Below are positions 6,063 through 14,897 of a stretch of DNA of 32,521 nt, piece after piece. This DNA comes from a virus: IMG/VR virus record IMGVR_UViG_3300042396_000154, positions 1-32,521 of that record; one strand, 5' to 3'. A program made the translations under genes and the position numbers. Every line of letters begins with the position of its first letter. The first letter of the stretch is position 1. The notes beneath the pieces were generated by a model that saw nothing but the letters and a program-made list of their open reading frames with translations, did not search any database and was not told where the DNA came from.

Positions 6063-6102
6063 CTAAAGGGTTAATTGAGGGGGAACGTCTGAAGGGTTAA
6101 TT
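6063..6102 (-). repeat. Two copies of AATTAACCCTTYAG, 26 bp apart
   Basis: The minus strand has AATTAACCCTTTAG ending at 6063 and AATTAACCCTTCAG ending at 6089. AATTAACCCT equals the upstream half of the phage T3 promoter, but the downstream half of that promoter is absent here. They could be protein-binding sites or polymerase recognition half-sites next to the early promoter. Direction and function are uncertain. Confidence 0.4.
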
Positions 6103-6104
6103 CA

Positions 6105-6352
6105 ACGGGTTCGGTGCTGAAAACTGCGACACGCCACACGCTGAGAGTGCCAGTTCCGCGACCAGAAACTGCCCCACACGGCACGCGGGTGCTACGCTGA
6201 TCCCTCAGTGATGCCCCGTCTCAGGCGGCCCACACACGCCCAACTTTGAGAGGTGTGAAATCTGCCCGTCTCTGCCACGCTGAGGCTGCCCCATGCCTGT
6301 CGTATAGCTGGCCACTCAGTCGCCACGCCTACCCCCGTTTCTGTGCGAATAA
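6105..6352. other. GC-rich island with degenerate tandem repeats, no gene
   Basis: This stretch is clearly richer in G and C than anything else in the window and holds no plausible gene. Read on the minus strand it contains units beginning GGGGCA or GGGCAG (tgcccc or tgcccg at 6170, 6212, 6263 and 6287 on the plus strand). Unit ends recur as GAGAC (twice) and CGTGT (twice). TCAGCGT occurs three times (6138, 6194, 6277), and short inverted repeats such as CTGA/TCAG are present. It divides late genes from early genes. A genome end or packaging site, a replication origin or a structured RNA are all possible. Confidence 0.6.
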
Positions 6353-6376
6353 ATGCCCCAACCGTAGTCAGGGCAT
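6347..6376 (-). terminator. Probable terminator after the PhoH gene
   Basis: ATGCCC and GGGCAT form a 6-bp stem around a 12-base loop, followed on the minus strand by TTTATTCG. It lies about ten bases after the PhoH stop, the expected place for the end of the late transcript. The loop is long and the U-tract imperfect, so efficiency is uncertain. Confidence 0.5.
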
Positions 6377-6384
6377 CTCAAATT

Positions 6385-7053
6385 TTACAAATAGGCTTTC
6401 ACAATTTCTTTACAGATACCACTACGTACAATATCATCGACATCAAAAGTAACTATACCAACTTTATTAATACCTTGTAGTCTGACGATAGCATCAGCTA
6501 ATCCTGAATTACCTTTAATATCTTTCTGTTGTATATCACCATCAATAACTACTTTAGTATTCTCACCAATTCTAGTTAAGAACATTTTCATTTGAGCAGG
6601 AGTACAATTTTGAGCTTCATCTAATAATACGAATGTATTTTCAAATGTACTTCCTCTGATAAATGCCAATGGTCTTGCTTCAATTACTTTACGTTTAAAT
6701 AAGTAATCTGTAAATGAATGACCTAATCTTTTGTTTAATATATCTTTTATTGGATCAACGTAGGGAGCATATTTTTCCTCAAGCTCTCCTGGTAAGTATC
6801 CAAATGATTCACCGGCTTCTACCGCAGGCCTTGTAACAATGATCTTTGATATTCGCTTGTTCTGTAGTAATTGAGCAGCATATGATAATGCTACATATGA
6901 TTTACCTGTACCAGCAACCCCAACACCAAACGTTATTATATTTGATTTTATGGAATTTAAATATCTTTTTTGTGCATCTGTTAAAAGCTGTAAGTCCTTT
7001 TCAGTAGTGGGTTCTACAACGTTTTCTTCAGTACGTCTAGATTTTTTCGCCAT
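6385..7053 (-). CDS. phoH: PhoH-family P-loop ATPase
   Basis: PhoH-like proteins are cytoplasmic P-loop NTPases related to the helicase core and are widespread in phages, where their exact job is unsettled (RNA metabolism or phosphate stress are proposed). Walker A is GVAGTGKS at residues 45-52 and Walker B is VLLDEAQN at 142-149, followed by FLTRIGENTKVVIDGDIQQ at 158-176, the usual PhoH block. The C-terminus ends with IVRSGICKEIVKAYL, also typical of the family. AAAGGG lies upstream of the ATG. At 222 residues it is a compact, PhoH-domain-only form. It ends the late module, after the holin-like gene. Confidence 0.95.
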   Translation of the reverse strand: MAKKSRRTEENVVEPTTEKDLQLLTDAQKRYLNSIKSNIITFGVGVAGTGKSYVALSYAAQLLQNKRISKIIVTRPAVEAGESFGYLPGELEEKYAPYVDPIKDILNKRLGHSFTDYLFKRKVIEARPLAFIRGSTFENTFVLLDEAQNCTPAQMKMFLTRIGENTKVVIDGDIQQKDIKGNSGLADAIVRLQGINKVGIVTFDVDDIVRSGICKEIVKAYL

Positions 7054-7068
7054 GTGTTTTTTCCCTTT

Positions 7069-7251
7069 TTATTCAGGATCTTTAGACGTGATACTGCCGC
7101 CACCCAAAACGGCAACCGACAGCGCGAGTAAACTATCCATTTCTTCAGGCGTTAATACTAACACTTTAAATGAACTTAAGATAGCTAATGTAGCTGAAAT
7201 AATACCGAACCATGTAGATGGTTCTTTTAATCTTGCAAATAAATATCTCAT
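7069..7251 (-). CDS. Holin-like small membrane protein
   Basis: The 60-residue product begins MRYLFARLKEPSTWFGIISA and has two hydrophobic stretches (about residues 14-33 and 42-54) joined by TPEEMDS. The RLKEPSTWFG start and a PEE-containing turn are common in small phage proteins annotated as holins, which open the inner membrane at lysis. GGAGGA lies eight bases before the ATG, and the start overlaps the previous stop as ATGA. No endolysin gene lies in the window beyond the transglycosylase domain of the tape measure, so the partner enzyme is presumably elsewhere. The holin call rests on pattern and size. Confidence 0.6.
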   Translation of the reverse strand: MRYLFARLKEPSTWFGIISATLAILSSFKVLVLTPEEMDSLLALSVAVLGGGSITSKDPE

Positions 7252-7424
7252 GCGGGTTGTCCTCCAATATTTGTTAAAATTTCATAAGTATTGCCTGGAA
7301 GTAAGATGTAACTAACTGTAACATCAAAATCTTCCGCTTCAAAACTGGCAATATTCAATGGTTCCGGAAGCTGTGAATCTTGCACAACATATTCCGTAGC
7401 TGCGGTGAAGTATAATTTTTTCAT
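7248..7424 (-). CDS. 58-aa protein between FN3 protein and holin
   Basis: The frame begins MKKLYFTAATEYVVQDSQLP and ends LPGNTYEILTNIGGQPA, with an acidic middle (ASFEAEDFDVTVS). The alternating hydrophobic pattern suggests mainly beta-strands. Its stop overlaps the holin start, and its end supplies the GGAGGA ribosome site of that gene. It starts only two bases after the stop of the FN3-repeat gene. The ribosome site upstream is weak, so coupled translation is likely. It may be a small virion or lysis-associated protein; unrecognised. Confidence 0.65.
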   Translation of the reverse strand: MKKLYFTAATEYVVQDSQLPEPLNIASFEAEDFDVTVSYILLPGNTYEILTNIGGQPA

Positions 7425-7426
7425 AA

Positions 7427-8665
7427 TTAAGTTATAGAGAATGTTAAGGTACCGCCACCAGTGCCATAGGCACGAACAGACACTGTAACGCTTTGGCCAG
7501 CTGTCATTGCTTTTGTGACTTGCTCACCATTGCCAGGCTGCGAATCAGCATCAGTAAATGTTGTAAAGCCATCGAAAGATATCTGCGTATCAAAACCTGT
7601 AGCTGTAAATGTATATGTTCTAGTAACAGGCGCTGTATACGAATATGTGTACCAATTAGTGTTTGTAATACCACTAGCTGTTGTTGATACAGGTGTAAAG
7701 ACAGCTGTGTTAGTGACATACACATCATTAGACCAATATGCTGAGATGCCTGTAGCATTTTCCGCATAAGAACGATAAGGGCCATAGGTTTCACCAGGTG
7801 TCATATCGTACAGATCAAATATACCATTAGCTGCAGACCGTATATAGGTATTGGTCCCATTAATATTCCTAAATAAGTGGAAATTAGCCGGAGCACCTCC
7901 TGAATTGGTTGTTGCAGTAATCCTTGCTGTAGTGCTTGTGATGGCGCTAGTGGTTAATGTAACCGTACCTGGAAGTGCAAGCGCTGGTACCGCTGCGGTT
8001 GCAACCGCAGAACTGGTACCGACATCTGAATCGGGATAGTTGGCTGCTTTCGCTTTAACAAAAAGATAATATGTGCCCGGGGTCAAAGTATTAACGCTTG
8101 TAAATGTTGTGCTAGTCTGATTAGTTGTTACACTATTGAACGTCACATCATAACTTGTAGCATTTGTAACTGCACTCCATGTAAATGATACTTGATTGAC
8201 TGAACCAGTGGCCGCCGTAAACGAAGGGGTAGAGAGTTTAGCATTTGTTACGATTATATTACCAGATGTAGCAGCATCTGAGTGAGTGTAGTTGGTTGCC
8301 TTGGCCACAACACTCAAAGAGTAAGTCCCTGCGGCAACACCCGATGCGATGTTAAATGTAAGACTAGTTTGATTTGCAGTAGTGCCATTAAACGTCACAT
8401 CATAACTTGTAGCATTAGAGACTGCAGCCCATGCGAAAGATACCGAGTTAACACCACCAGCTACTACTGAATATAGTGGGGTAGCTAATTTAGGTAAAGC
8501 ACTACTCTTACCCCAACCATCACTCATTGAAATAATTCCAGAAGATTTACTAAACAATGCTCGAACAGCTGCATCATCCAAACTAATAGTCGCAGTACTT
8601 GTAAGTCCCAATTCTATATTGACTTGTGATAAAGAAATGCTATTTGGAGAGACGGGTAATGTCAT
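7427..8665 (-). CDS. Virion protein with tandem FN3-like domains
   Basis: ATG at 8665 is chosen because GAGGAG lies seven bases upstream; the gene then overlaps the fibre gene by 26 bases. The 412 residues open with LPVSPNSISLSQVNIELG and a DDAAVRALF segment, a start common in phage tail-associated proteins. Two near-identical FN3-like repeats of 84 residues follow (each containing NATSYDVTFN and AGTY or PGTY), then a third, more divergent FN3-like unit (GETYGPYRSYAENATG). The C-terminal beta domain (TRTYTFTATGFDTQISFDG) is like carbohydrate-binding or pre-peptidase C-terminal modules. It probably decorates the tail tip or fibre and binds the cell surface. The duplication is visible at DNA level too. 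Confidence 0.8.
   Translation of the reverse strand: MTLPVSPNSISLSQVNIELGLTSTATISLDDAAVRALFSKSSGIISMSDGWGKSSALPKLATPLYSVVAGGVNSVSFAWAAVSNATSYDVTFNGTTANQTSLTFNIASGVAAGTYSLSVVAKATNYTHSDAATSGNIIVTNAKLSTPSFTAATGSVNQVSFTWSAVTNATSYDVTFNSVTTNQTSTTFTSVNTLTPGTYYLFVKAKAANYPDSDVGTSSAVATAAVPALALPGTVTLTTSAITSTTARITATTNSGGAPANFHLFRNINGTNTYIRSAANGIFDLYDMTPGETYGPYRSYAENATGISAYWSNDVYVTNTAVFTPVSTTASGITNTNWYTYSYTAPVTRTYTFTATGFDTQISFDGFTTFTDADSQPGNGEQVTKAMTAGQSVTVSVRAYGTGGGTLTFSIT
8139..8416. repeat. Direct repeat inside the FN3 gene (26 bp identical, 252 bp apart)
   Basis: The same 26 bases occur at 8139-8164 and 8391-8416, exactly 84 codons apart. They mark the recently duplicated FN3-like domains. Such repeats permit domain gain or loss by recombination. 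Confidence 0.85.
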
Positions 8666-11147
8666 TACGTAACTCCTCAATTTGAACTTGCTGTTCCTTA
8701 ATAGCTTCAATTAATAGTGGTACTATTTTAACATAATTAACAGCCATTACACCATCTGATCTCTCATGCACAGCTTCAGGTAATACTGCTTCTATTTCTT
8801 GAGCTATTACACCGACATCATATTCTTTAAATAATTCTTTATCTTGCTTATCATAGTATTCTTGTTTCCATTTAAATGTATTACCTGATATATGATTTAG
8901 CTTGGCTAATGGATTACTAATCGGTTTTATATTTTCTTTAATACGTCTATCAGATCCATCATATGCAGTTATATTACCTGATACCGAAATACTTCCAGTA
9001 GCTTTAATATTACCTGTAGCTTTTATTGCATATGTGCCATCAAGAATGACTACAATACCTGAAGTACCCGCTACGCCACTACGATCAAACCTTGCAGCAT
9101 ATGAACCATCAGCTGCAGAAGAAGTATTTACGATCATTCCTGATATCCTATCAGGCTCATTATTATATACACCACATGTTGCAAATAACCCAAATTTGGA
9201 ATTTACAACTCCCACACTTGAGCCTGAGTATCTTTGTATACAGCCTATATCTACACTCAAACCGCCATCTAATCCTAATGAATTTTCAAAACGTGTCCCT
9301 ATTACAAGGCCTCTTAAATTAACACCATCTGCAAAAGATGTAGTGATTGGCGGGAATAATACCTCATAGCCCATTGTCTTTTTATTAGCTGTATTATAAT
9401 TAGCAACAGCTGCTGTACTACAATAAAAAATAGATTCCCAAGCACCTGTACCTGTATCACCTATTGAAGATATTAACTTATTATTGCTACTATAATTTCT
9501 AAATTCATTAGATTCGCCTTCATTTATAGATAATCTTTGGCCAGCAACTGTTTGAGATACTAATTCACCAGTTTTAGTCTGTAGTGCTTGTAACGTACCA
9601 ACTTTTAACGATGAAGGATAAGGTGTATTCCATACGATATTAGAACTGCCTGCAGATTGAGATTGCCCATCAGATTGCCACATTACCTCATTATCAGCCA
9701 AAGCAGGAGGTGTATTATACCAAGTATATGTAGCATGTGCCGGTGGTAAACTAGATCCCGAATTAGGTGCTGTTGGAGGGGTAGCTGCATTATAAGCAGC
9801 TTTTGTATAAGCTCTATAATTAGAAATACCTGTCGCGCCTGTAGAACCTGAGCCTGTTGCGCCTGTTGCCCCAGCTTTACTACGTGCTAGCGATCTCGTT
9901 TGAGATAAACTCCCCGTAACACCATTTGCTCTTTTATAATTAAAAGTATAAGTAATAGAGGCATTAGTCGTAGATGACATCGCTGTAGCATCAGCTTCTA
10001 TAAAATTATTTCCATTTATTGTAATAGCACCCGGTGTAATTCCAGAACTACTCACTGAAACTGTAAATTGACCGTTAGACGTAATAGTTGTAACAGGGGT
10101 TAATTGTAAAGAACCTTCATTTAATGAAAGAGATATTCCAGTCCCACTTAGAGATATTGTACCACTAGTGTCTTCTGAAACATTTAAAGCAGGTTTGGAA
10201 ATAGTAGCATACACCGAATCATTGCCAGAAGAGCCTATCATATACGCAGTAGCTGTATTCCATGTAACATCATCAGTATTAGTATTTAATTTATTTATAA
10301 TAGATACAGAGCACCCAAATAACTTGTAACCAGCACCTGGACTATCATTTATAGTCAATGCCCAGCCATTTAATGTAGCGGGTTGTGTAAATTGTCCACT
10401 AGACCATGTGTATGTGGACACTCCAGATGGAAATGTAGTAGGTGTATTGTAAGACCATTTATATAATTCTAGAAATCCATTTCTAGTTCCATTTTCACCA
10501 GCTTTTCCAATAGCTTTCAATGTATCCAAGCCAGCTGTCCAAGTAACACCGGTTGTGTCAGCAGTACTCGAATCTAGCACAGGTTGCTTGACAACCCATA
10601 ACGTATCACCTTCATTTCCAATAGATGGCGTTTGGTACCATCCGTTTGTTGATACATCTGCGTCAGTAAATTGCCCAGTGGCCCATGTATATGTTGATAC
10701 GCCTGATGGAAAAGAAGTCGGCTGAGTAGGACTCCATTGATATACGTCCATAATCCCTGTACGTAATACATCAACAGATTTTATAATATTATGTGTAGCA
10801 TTTACTCCGCTACTTGGGAAGACAATAGTGTTTAAATATTGTGATTTTAAGGTTGCTGTTATCTTTAAATTAGTTTTATCAGCGGTACCTATAGATGCAA
10901 CTGTCACAACACCATTAGAATAAGTTGCAGTACAATTAACAGGCGTTAATGTGAAATCAAATTTAGCATTATCTAATAGAATAGCGCCCTGTTGTATTGA
11001 TACATTTATAGATGGGAGTTGATTGGCTTTAATTGCACCTGTATAATCATATTGTACAACTGTTGCATATGTATTTAAATATAAAGATGAATTAGCATCA
11101 CCTTCCTTTAAAGTTAATATTGTTGTAGAAGCACTTTGTGTAGCCAT
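8640..11147 (-). CDS. Tail fibre with C-terminal S74 self-cleaving chaperone
   Basis: The last 104 residues of this 835-residue protein form an intramolecular chaperone of the peptidase S74 type (as in endosialidase tailspikes). It holds SDRRIKENIKP, with the predicted nucleophile S732 and the helper K737, then DVGVIAQEIEAVLPEAV and a C-terminal coiled coil. Such domains trimerise the fibre and then cut themselves off just before the serine. Two related segments containing FPSGVSTYTW and a GQFT motif lie in the first third, and a short collagen-like run (GATGATGSGSTGATG) in the middle. Together they indicate a trimeric fibre or tip-attached receptor-binding protein. It starts two bases after the hub gene stop; the ribosome site is poor (GCGAG). 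Confidence 0.88.
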   Translation of the reverse strand: MATQSASTTILTLKEGDANSSLYLNTYATVVQYDYTGAIKANQLPSINVSIQQGAILLDNAKFDFTLTPVNCTATYSNGVVTVASIGTADKTNLKITATLKSQYLNTIVFPSSGVNATHNIIKSVDVLRTGIMDVYQWSPTQPTSFPSGVSTYTWATGQFTDADVSTNGWYQTPSIGNEGDTLWVVKQPVLDSSTADTTGVTWTAGLDTLKAIGKAGENGTRNGFLELYKWSYNTPTTFPSGVSTYTWSSGQFTQPATLNGWALTINDSPGAGYKLFGCSVSIINKLNTNTDDVTWNTATAYMIGSSGNDSVYATISKPALNVSEDTSGTISLSGTGISLSLNEGSLQLTPVTTITSNGQFTVSVSSSGITPGAITINGNNFIEADATAMSSTTNASITYTFNYKRANGVTGSLSQTRSLARSKAGATGATGSGSTGATGISNYRAYTKAAYNAATPPTAPNSGSSLPPAHATYTWYNTPPALADNEVMWQSDGQSQSAGSSNIVWNTPYPSSLKVGTLQALQTKTGELVSQTVAGQRLSINEGESNEFRNYSSNNKLISSIGDTGTGAWESIFYCSTAAVANYNTANKKTMGYEVLFPPITTSFADGVNLRGLVIGTRFENSLGLDGGLSVDIGCIQRYSGSSVGVVNSKFGLFATCGVYNNEPDRISGMIVNTSSAADGSYAARFDRSGVAGTSGIVVILDGTYAIKATGNIKATGSISVSGNITAYDGSDRRIKENIKPISNPLAKLNHISGNTFKWKQEYYDKQDKELFKEYDVGVIAQEIEAVLPEAVHERSDGVMAVNYVKIVPLLIEAIKEQQVQIEELRNDITRLSK

Positions 11148-11149
11148 AA

Positions 11150-13675
11150 TTAACTCGCTATAACTTTTATACTTAATGGATTTGAATCAGATGGAGCTAT
11201 TAATCTGAATGTCTGTGTATTAGCAGGTGTTGAAACACCATTAATTATCTGATACGTTTGTTTCACATTATTAATATACCATGTATAATTCGAATGTGAA
11301 ACACCAGAATTAGCTTGCAGTATAATATACGAAGGTGTAATAACCTTGCTATTAGATGCTATTGTAAAATTAGAAGGCTGGCCACTTGCAGGTGTTATAA
11401 TAATAGACGGATCATAAGGAACTAATGTTTCTAAAGTTGTTCCAGTAAATGATTCTATAGACTCTCCATGTTTATCTATTACTGTTTTTACAGAAAATCT
11501 AGCTTCTGTAATCCCTTTAAGTTCTAAATCAGGCAATACGCATTCAGTAGTACCGACTACATCAAAAGATAAAACCTTATCTACATCAATAATAGGCGCA
11601 TTTAATCCATATACAGTTATCCTATAAACAATGTTACCTAAATTACTCGATACACCTGACCACTTAATAGTCCCTGAAGATTTCTCAGATGACGAAACAG
11701 TAGAAACTGTATACGAAACATTAGTCGGAGCTGGTACATAAGTACTCGAAACCCATTCTAATTTCTCAGTTTGGTATGTAGAAGTATACGGTGCAATTAT
11801 AGCGTTATCATATAATGTTGCTTTTAATTGCAATATATCATTATCTTTAATATCTATAGATGCTATTCTAAAATTCTGTATAGCCAGGTCTAATGTAGCG
11901 GTATCTAATTGAATTATATCACCAGGTTCAAATAATACTCCAGGTGTAGCAACAGAAATACCAACAGCTAATTCATTTCTACTTTTATTTAGAATATCCC
12001 TAGCTCTTGCAAGAGCATGTGTTCTGGAGGTTATGCCTACTAAATTAGTAGATTGTTCTAATATTATTCCACCATCTTCTGCTAATAATGAACTGTATTG
12101 GTCTGTTTCAGAAATAGTTACATAGTTTGCAAAAGTTTCATCACGTGTTGTCCATAATATTTGGCTAGATGTTTGAATAGTACCCGCTAATGCACGATCG
12201 CCTACAGCTCTGCCTGTTGCATTCATTGTAACTTTATATACTGTATTAGCCTTTAAGGTAATTGTAGTAGGCTTTGTTGTTAATGCTAATGAAGCATCAG
12301 ATTCGCTTTTAATATTCCAACTATCACTAGATGGGCCAGAATGGTAGAATGTAGCAGATGTAGACGTTAAATACATAGGGGTTTTAAATAAGTACACTAG
12401 TATACAACTACTGCCCGAACCTGACCAAACACCATAATCAGCCGCTAAAGAATTAGCTTCAGGTTTAGTATAAATATCTGCAGTATACTGATACGGTCCC
12501 TCACCTACATAATAGGTTCTAGTATTTTTCGGTGGCCATGAAATAGAATCTTCTTTAAAATCTAATTCTTCATTTTTAAATTTAACAGTTATATAGTTCA
12601 ACTTACTAGAAATAGGCGGCCATGCTAAATCAATTTGTTCGCCTAATACTAAATGGTCATCATTTATTGAAACACTATCTAATGGTGAACATAAATTAGC
12701 TGCCAAAGAATAATTTTTAGTGGGATCGATAAGCTTTAATTTATAAGTCCCTTCAGACCATACTAAATCTGCATAATTCATAGTAGATAATATGTCTGAA
12801 ATATTTTCTCTAGCAGGTCTACTAGTATCTAAAACCATATTACATTCATATCTTTTATATGTATAAGGATCTGGTGAGTCCCATACACGCCCTTTTCCTA
12901 CATGCGATATGCCTGTGGACTGATTACATATTTGAGCTGCTTTATAAAATGATATAATATCTATTTCATTTATATTTACAAGAGATTTTGTTAAGTAATT
13001 ATTTGTTAAGAAATGTAGTAAACACCATGCTGGATTATTAGAATACTGTAATACTGGATTTTGCCCTGTAGCATCATATACATTTACTTTAGACCCTTCT
13101 AAAAAGAACTGTAATTTAGGTATACCACTAAAAGCTGGTGTTGTACCATTTAGCTTAAATACAGAAGTAGCGTATGCCATTTTATTGAAATAAGAATGTG
13201 CAGCATTTGATACATGACTACGTGCAAGTTCACATGAATAACTAGTAGAGCCTAAGTTGTGTACATCAATTCTAAACCCATTTAAATTTGCAAAATTAGG
13301 ATCTGTTATAGGTTTGTCATCAACAAGAACATCTACTACTCTATTAATCGGGCCTAAACATAATACAGATTGTGTTACTAAAATATTATTAGCAGAATTT
13401 ACATATGTAGAAGTTATTCCAGGTGTATAGAAGCTATTATCAAAATTTCCAGTAGTTTGAATATACTTATTAACAGTCTCCGCAGAAACCCTAATACCAT
13501 CTAAAGTACATCTCCCGTAAGCAATAGGAAGATATGTTGCTTCTGTTTGGTTTTCAACATCAGAGCCTACTTTATTTACGACTTTAGGTTTATTAGTAGC
13601 TTCATCATAAATTAGATATGCAAAAGCTCCAATACCTGCAAGTGAAAATATATTTTTAAACCAACTATCGGCCAT
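11150..13675 (-). CDS. Central tail hub / host-specificity protein (J-like)
   Basis: This large protein sits after two tail-tip genes and before the fibre gene, where lambda-type phages carry J. The N-terminus holds a short hydrophobic helix (IFSLAGIGAFAYLIY) and a conserved-looking block, ATYLPIAYGRCTLDGIRV. The middle has typical hub features such as SDILSTMNYADLVWSEGTYKLKL and LFEPGDIIQL. The last 200 residues are FN3-like (APTNVSYTVSTV, GNIVYRITVYG). It would form the hub at the tail end and mediate adsorption or DNA passage. ATG at 13675 is favoured over 13681 because of its distance from the GGGGG run upstream. 841 residues from that start; it overlaps the preceding gene by 11 bases. 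Confidence 0.8.
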   Translation of the reverse strand: MADSWFKNIFSLAGIGAFAYLIYDEATNKPKVVNKVGSDVENQTEATYLPIAYGRCTLDGIRVSAETVNKYIQTTGNFDNSFYTPGITSTYVNSANNILVTQSVLCLGPINRVVDVLVDDKPITDPNFANLNGFRIDVHNLGSTSYSCELARSHVSNAAHSYFNKMAYATSVFKLNGTTPAFSGIPKLQFFLEGSKVNVYDATGQNPVLQYSNNPAWCLLHFLTNNYLTKSLVNINEIDIISFYKAAQICNQSTGISHVGKGRVWDSPDPYTYKRYECNMVLDTSRPARENISDILSTMNYADLVWSEGTYKLKLIDPTKNYSLAANLCSPLDSVSINDDHLVLGEQIDLAWPPISSKLNYITVKFKNEELDFKEDSISWPPKNTRTYYVGEGPYQYTADIYTKPEANSLAADYGVWSGSGSSCILVYLFKTPMYLTSTSATFYHSGPSSDSWNIKSESDASLALTTKPTTITLKANTVYKVTMNATGRAVGDRALAGTIQTSSQILWTTRDETFANYVTISETDQYSSLLAEDGGIILEQSTNLVGITSRTHALARARDILNKSRNELAVGISVATPGVLFEPGDIIQLDTATLDLAIQNFRIASIDIKDNDILQLKATLYDNAIIAPYTSTYQTEKLEWVSSTYVPAPTNVSYTVSTVSSSEKSSGTIKWSGVSSNLGNIVYRITVYGLNAPIIDVDKVLSFDVVGTTECVLPDLELKGITEARFSVKTVIDKHGESIESFTGTTLETLVPYDPSIIITPASGQPSNFTIASNSKVITPSYIILQANSGVSHSNYTWYINNVKQTYQIINGVSTPANTQTFRLIAPSDSNPLSIKVIAS

Positions 13676-14243
13676 TGACATACCCCCATTTAAGCTTCCC
13701 AGTATTTTTATCTGATGCTATATTGATACAGCAATCATCACCTAATGTAGTTGTAGAGACTTTCTCATGAGATAATAAAAATCCCTTTTCATAATCTAAA
13801 CTGTATAATGGACTAGAGCAAGTGCATATTAATGTATTCTCGCCTATTACATCTGTTTTAGTTGTTTGAGATACAGAGTTTATCTTACCCTTAAATATTA
13901 AATAGCCTTCATCATCGATTGGTGTATCGTTCTCTAAGTACACAACGTAAACCTCTGCTGAATAACCTACAAGACCATTATTAAAAGACACTAAAGCTAA
14001 TAAATCAGGATCTGTAACTACAAACGTGTAATCGCCGCCTCCTATTAAAGTTGTAAATTGTGGAGGAGATGTTGATACTAAAATAGCATTTGAATAATAC
14101 GTATTATCTTTGAACACAACATCAAAAGGTGCGGTAGTTGTACTCAGGATTTGATCACCAGTTGGATCTAAGATTCTCAATAAAATAGATGACGGTGCAT
14201 TACTCAATACTGCAGCATGTATATTACTTGTAGCAGATATCAT
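13665..14243 (-). CDS. Tail-tip (baseplate-type) protein, DUF2163-like
   Basis: The 192-residue product is rich in beta-strands: an N-terminal SSILLRILDPTGDQIL, a central FDVVFKDNTYYSNAILVSTS and IFKGKINSVSQTTKTD, then a C-terminal half containing CSSPLYSLDYEKG and DDCCINIAS. This layout resembles tail-tip proteins that link the distal tail ring to the hub. The paired cysteines (DDCC) might bind an iron-sulfur cluster, as in lambda gpL, but only these two and CTC are visible. GGAG lies upstream and the start overlaps the previous stop as ATGA. The family assignment is tentative. Confidence 0.6.
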   Translation of the reverse strand: MISATSNIHAAVLSNAPSSILLRILDPTGDQILSTTTAPFDVVFKDNTYYSNAILVSTSPPQFTTLIGGGDYTFVVTDPDLLALVSFNNGLVGYSAEVYVVYLENDTPIDDEGYLIFKGKINSVSQTTKTDVIGENTLICTCSSPLYSLDYEKGFLLSHEKVSTTTLGDDCCINIASDKNTGKLKWGYVNGR

Positions 14244-14887
14244 ACCAAATGCTCCAATAGTTTAAAGGTGCCATTATCCATCAAAACACCATCACTATAT
14301 GTCATGCCTATTACAACTGACGTATCAAATTTACATGTCATTTCAACATTTTTATATTTCAAATATTCTCCAGTTACATTTGAAACTAATGCAGGGAAAA
14401 TATTAATAGTAGATACGCCATTAACAGATGGTGTTGATTCAGAGGTTGTCATGTACATCTTAGGATTACTGCCTGTAAAAGAAACAAATGTACCTCTTGG
14501 TATTTCATAAGAAGTACCTGTTACTTTAATTGTACTAGTACCTAAGTTTCCATTAGTAATATTGTCATCTATTACTAGCCTATCTGTATGTTTACCTAAT
14601 CCATCTTTTTCTAATTTTACCACCACTGCATAATTTTGTGGCATTTTTATTTTAACTGTTTCCGATAACCCTTTTTCTACAATAAATGCAAAGAGATCAT
14701 TCGCATCAAGTTTTAAAGGAGCTAGATTAGTATCTATTTCCCATCTATGACTTGAAGATCTCTTTGTAACTTTTCTTTGTAGAGAAAGGGTATCCGAGAC
14801 AAATATTGGTTGATTACTTTTCACAGTTAATGGAGTTGTGAATTTAGCAAGTAAAGAACCATCAATATCTAGGATACCGAATTCCAT
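14240..14887 (-). CDS. Distal-tail-like protein
   Basis: It follows the tape-measure gene, the normal site of the distal tail protein that forms the ring at the tail tip. ATG at 14887 has AAGGA seven bases upstream; the longer in-frame start would overlap the tape-measure gene without a ribosome site. The first 70 residues include LQRKVTKRSSSHRWEIDT, similar to the RW-containing N-terminal domain of distal tail proteins. Residues from about 115 on (STIKVTGTSYEIPRGTFVSF) resemble their second beta domain. At 215 residues it is a normal size. It overlaps the next gene by ATGA. Confidence 0.65.
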   Translation of the reverse strand: MEFGILDIDGSLLAKFTTPLTVKSNQPIFVSDTLSLQRKVTKRSSSHRWEIDTNLAPLKLDANDLFAFIVEKGLSETVKIKMPQNYAVVVKLEKDGLGKHTDRLVIDDNITNGNLGTSTIKVTGTSYEIPRGTFVSFTGSNPKMYMTTSESTPSVNGVSTINIFPALVSNVTGEYLKYKNVEMTCKFDTSVVIGMTYSDGVLMDNGTFKLLEHLV

Positions 14888-14897
14888 AATATATTCC

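Noticed and set aside
6105-6352. A tRNA or CRISPR array in the GC-rich island
   Set aside because: No cloverleaf with a proper T-arm and acceptor stem could be drawn, and the repeat units differ in length and sequence, unlike CRISPR repeats and spacers.
6246-6452. A 68-codon plus-strand frame over the GC-rich island and the PhoH 3' end
   Set aside because: It overlaps a real gene, has no ribosome site, and its composition reflects the GC-rich repeats rather than a protein.
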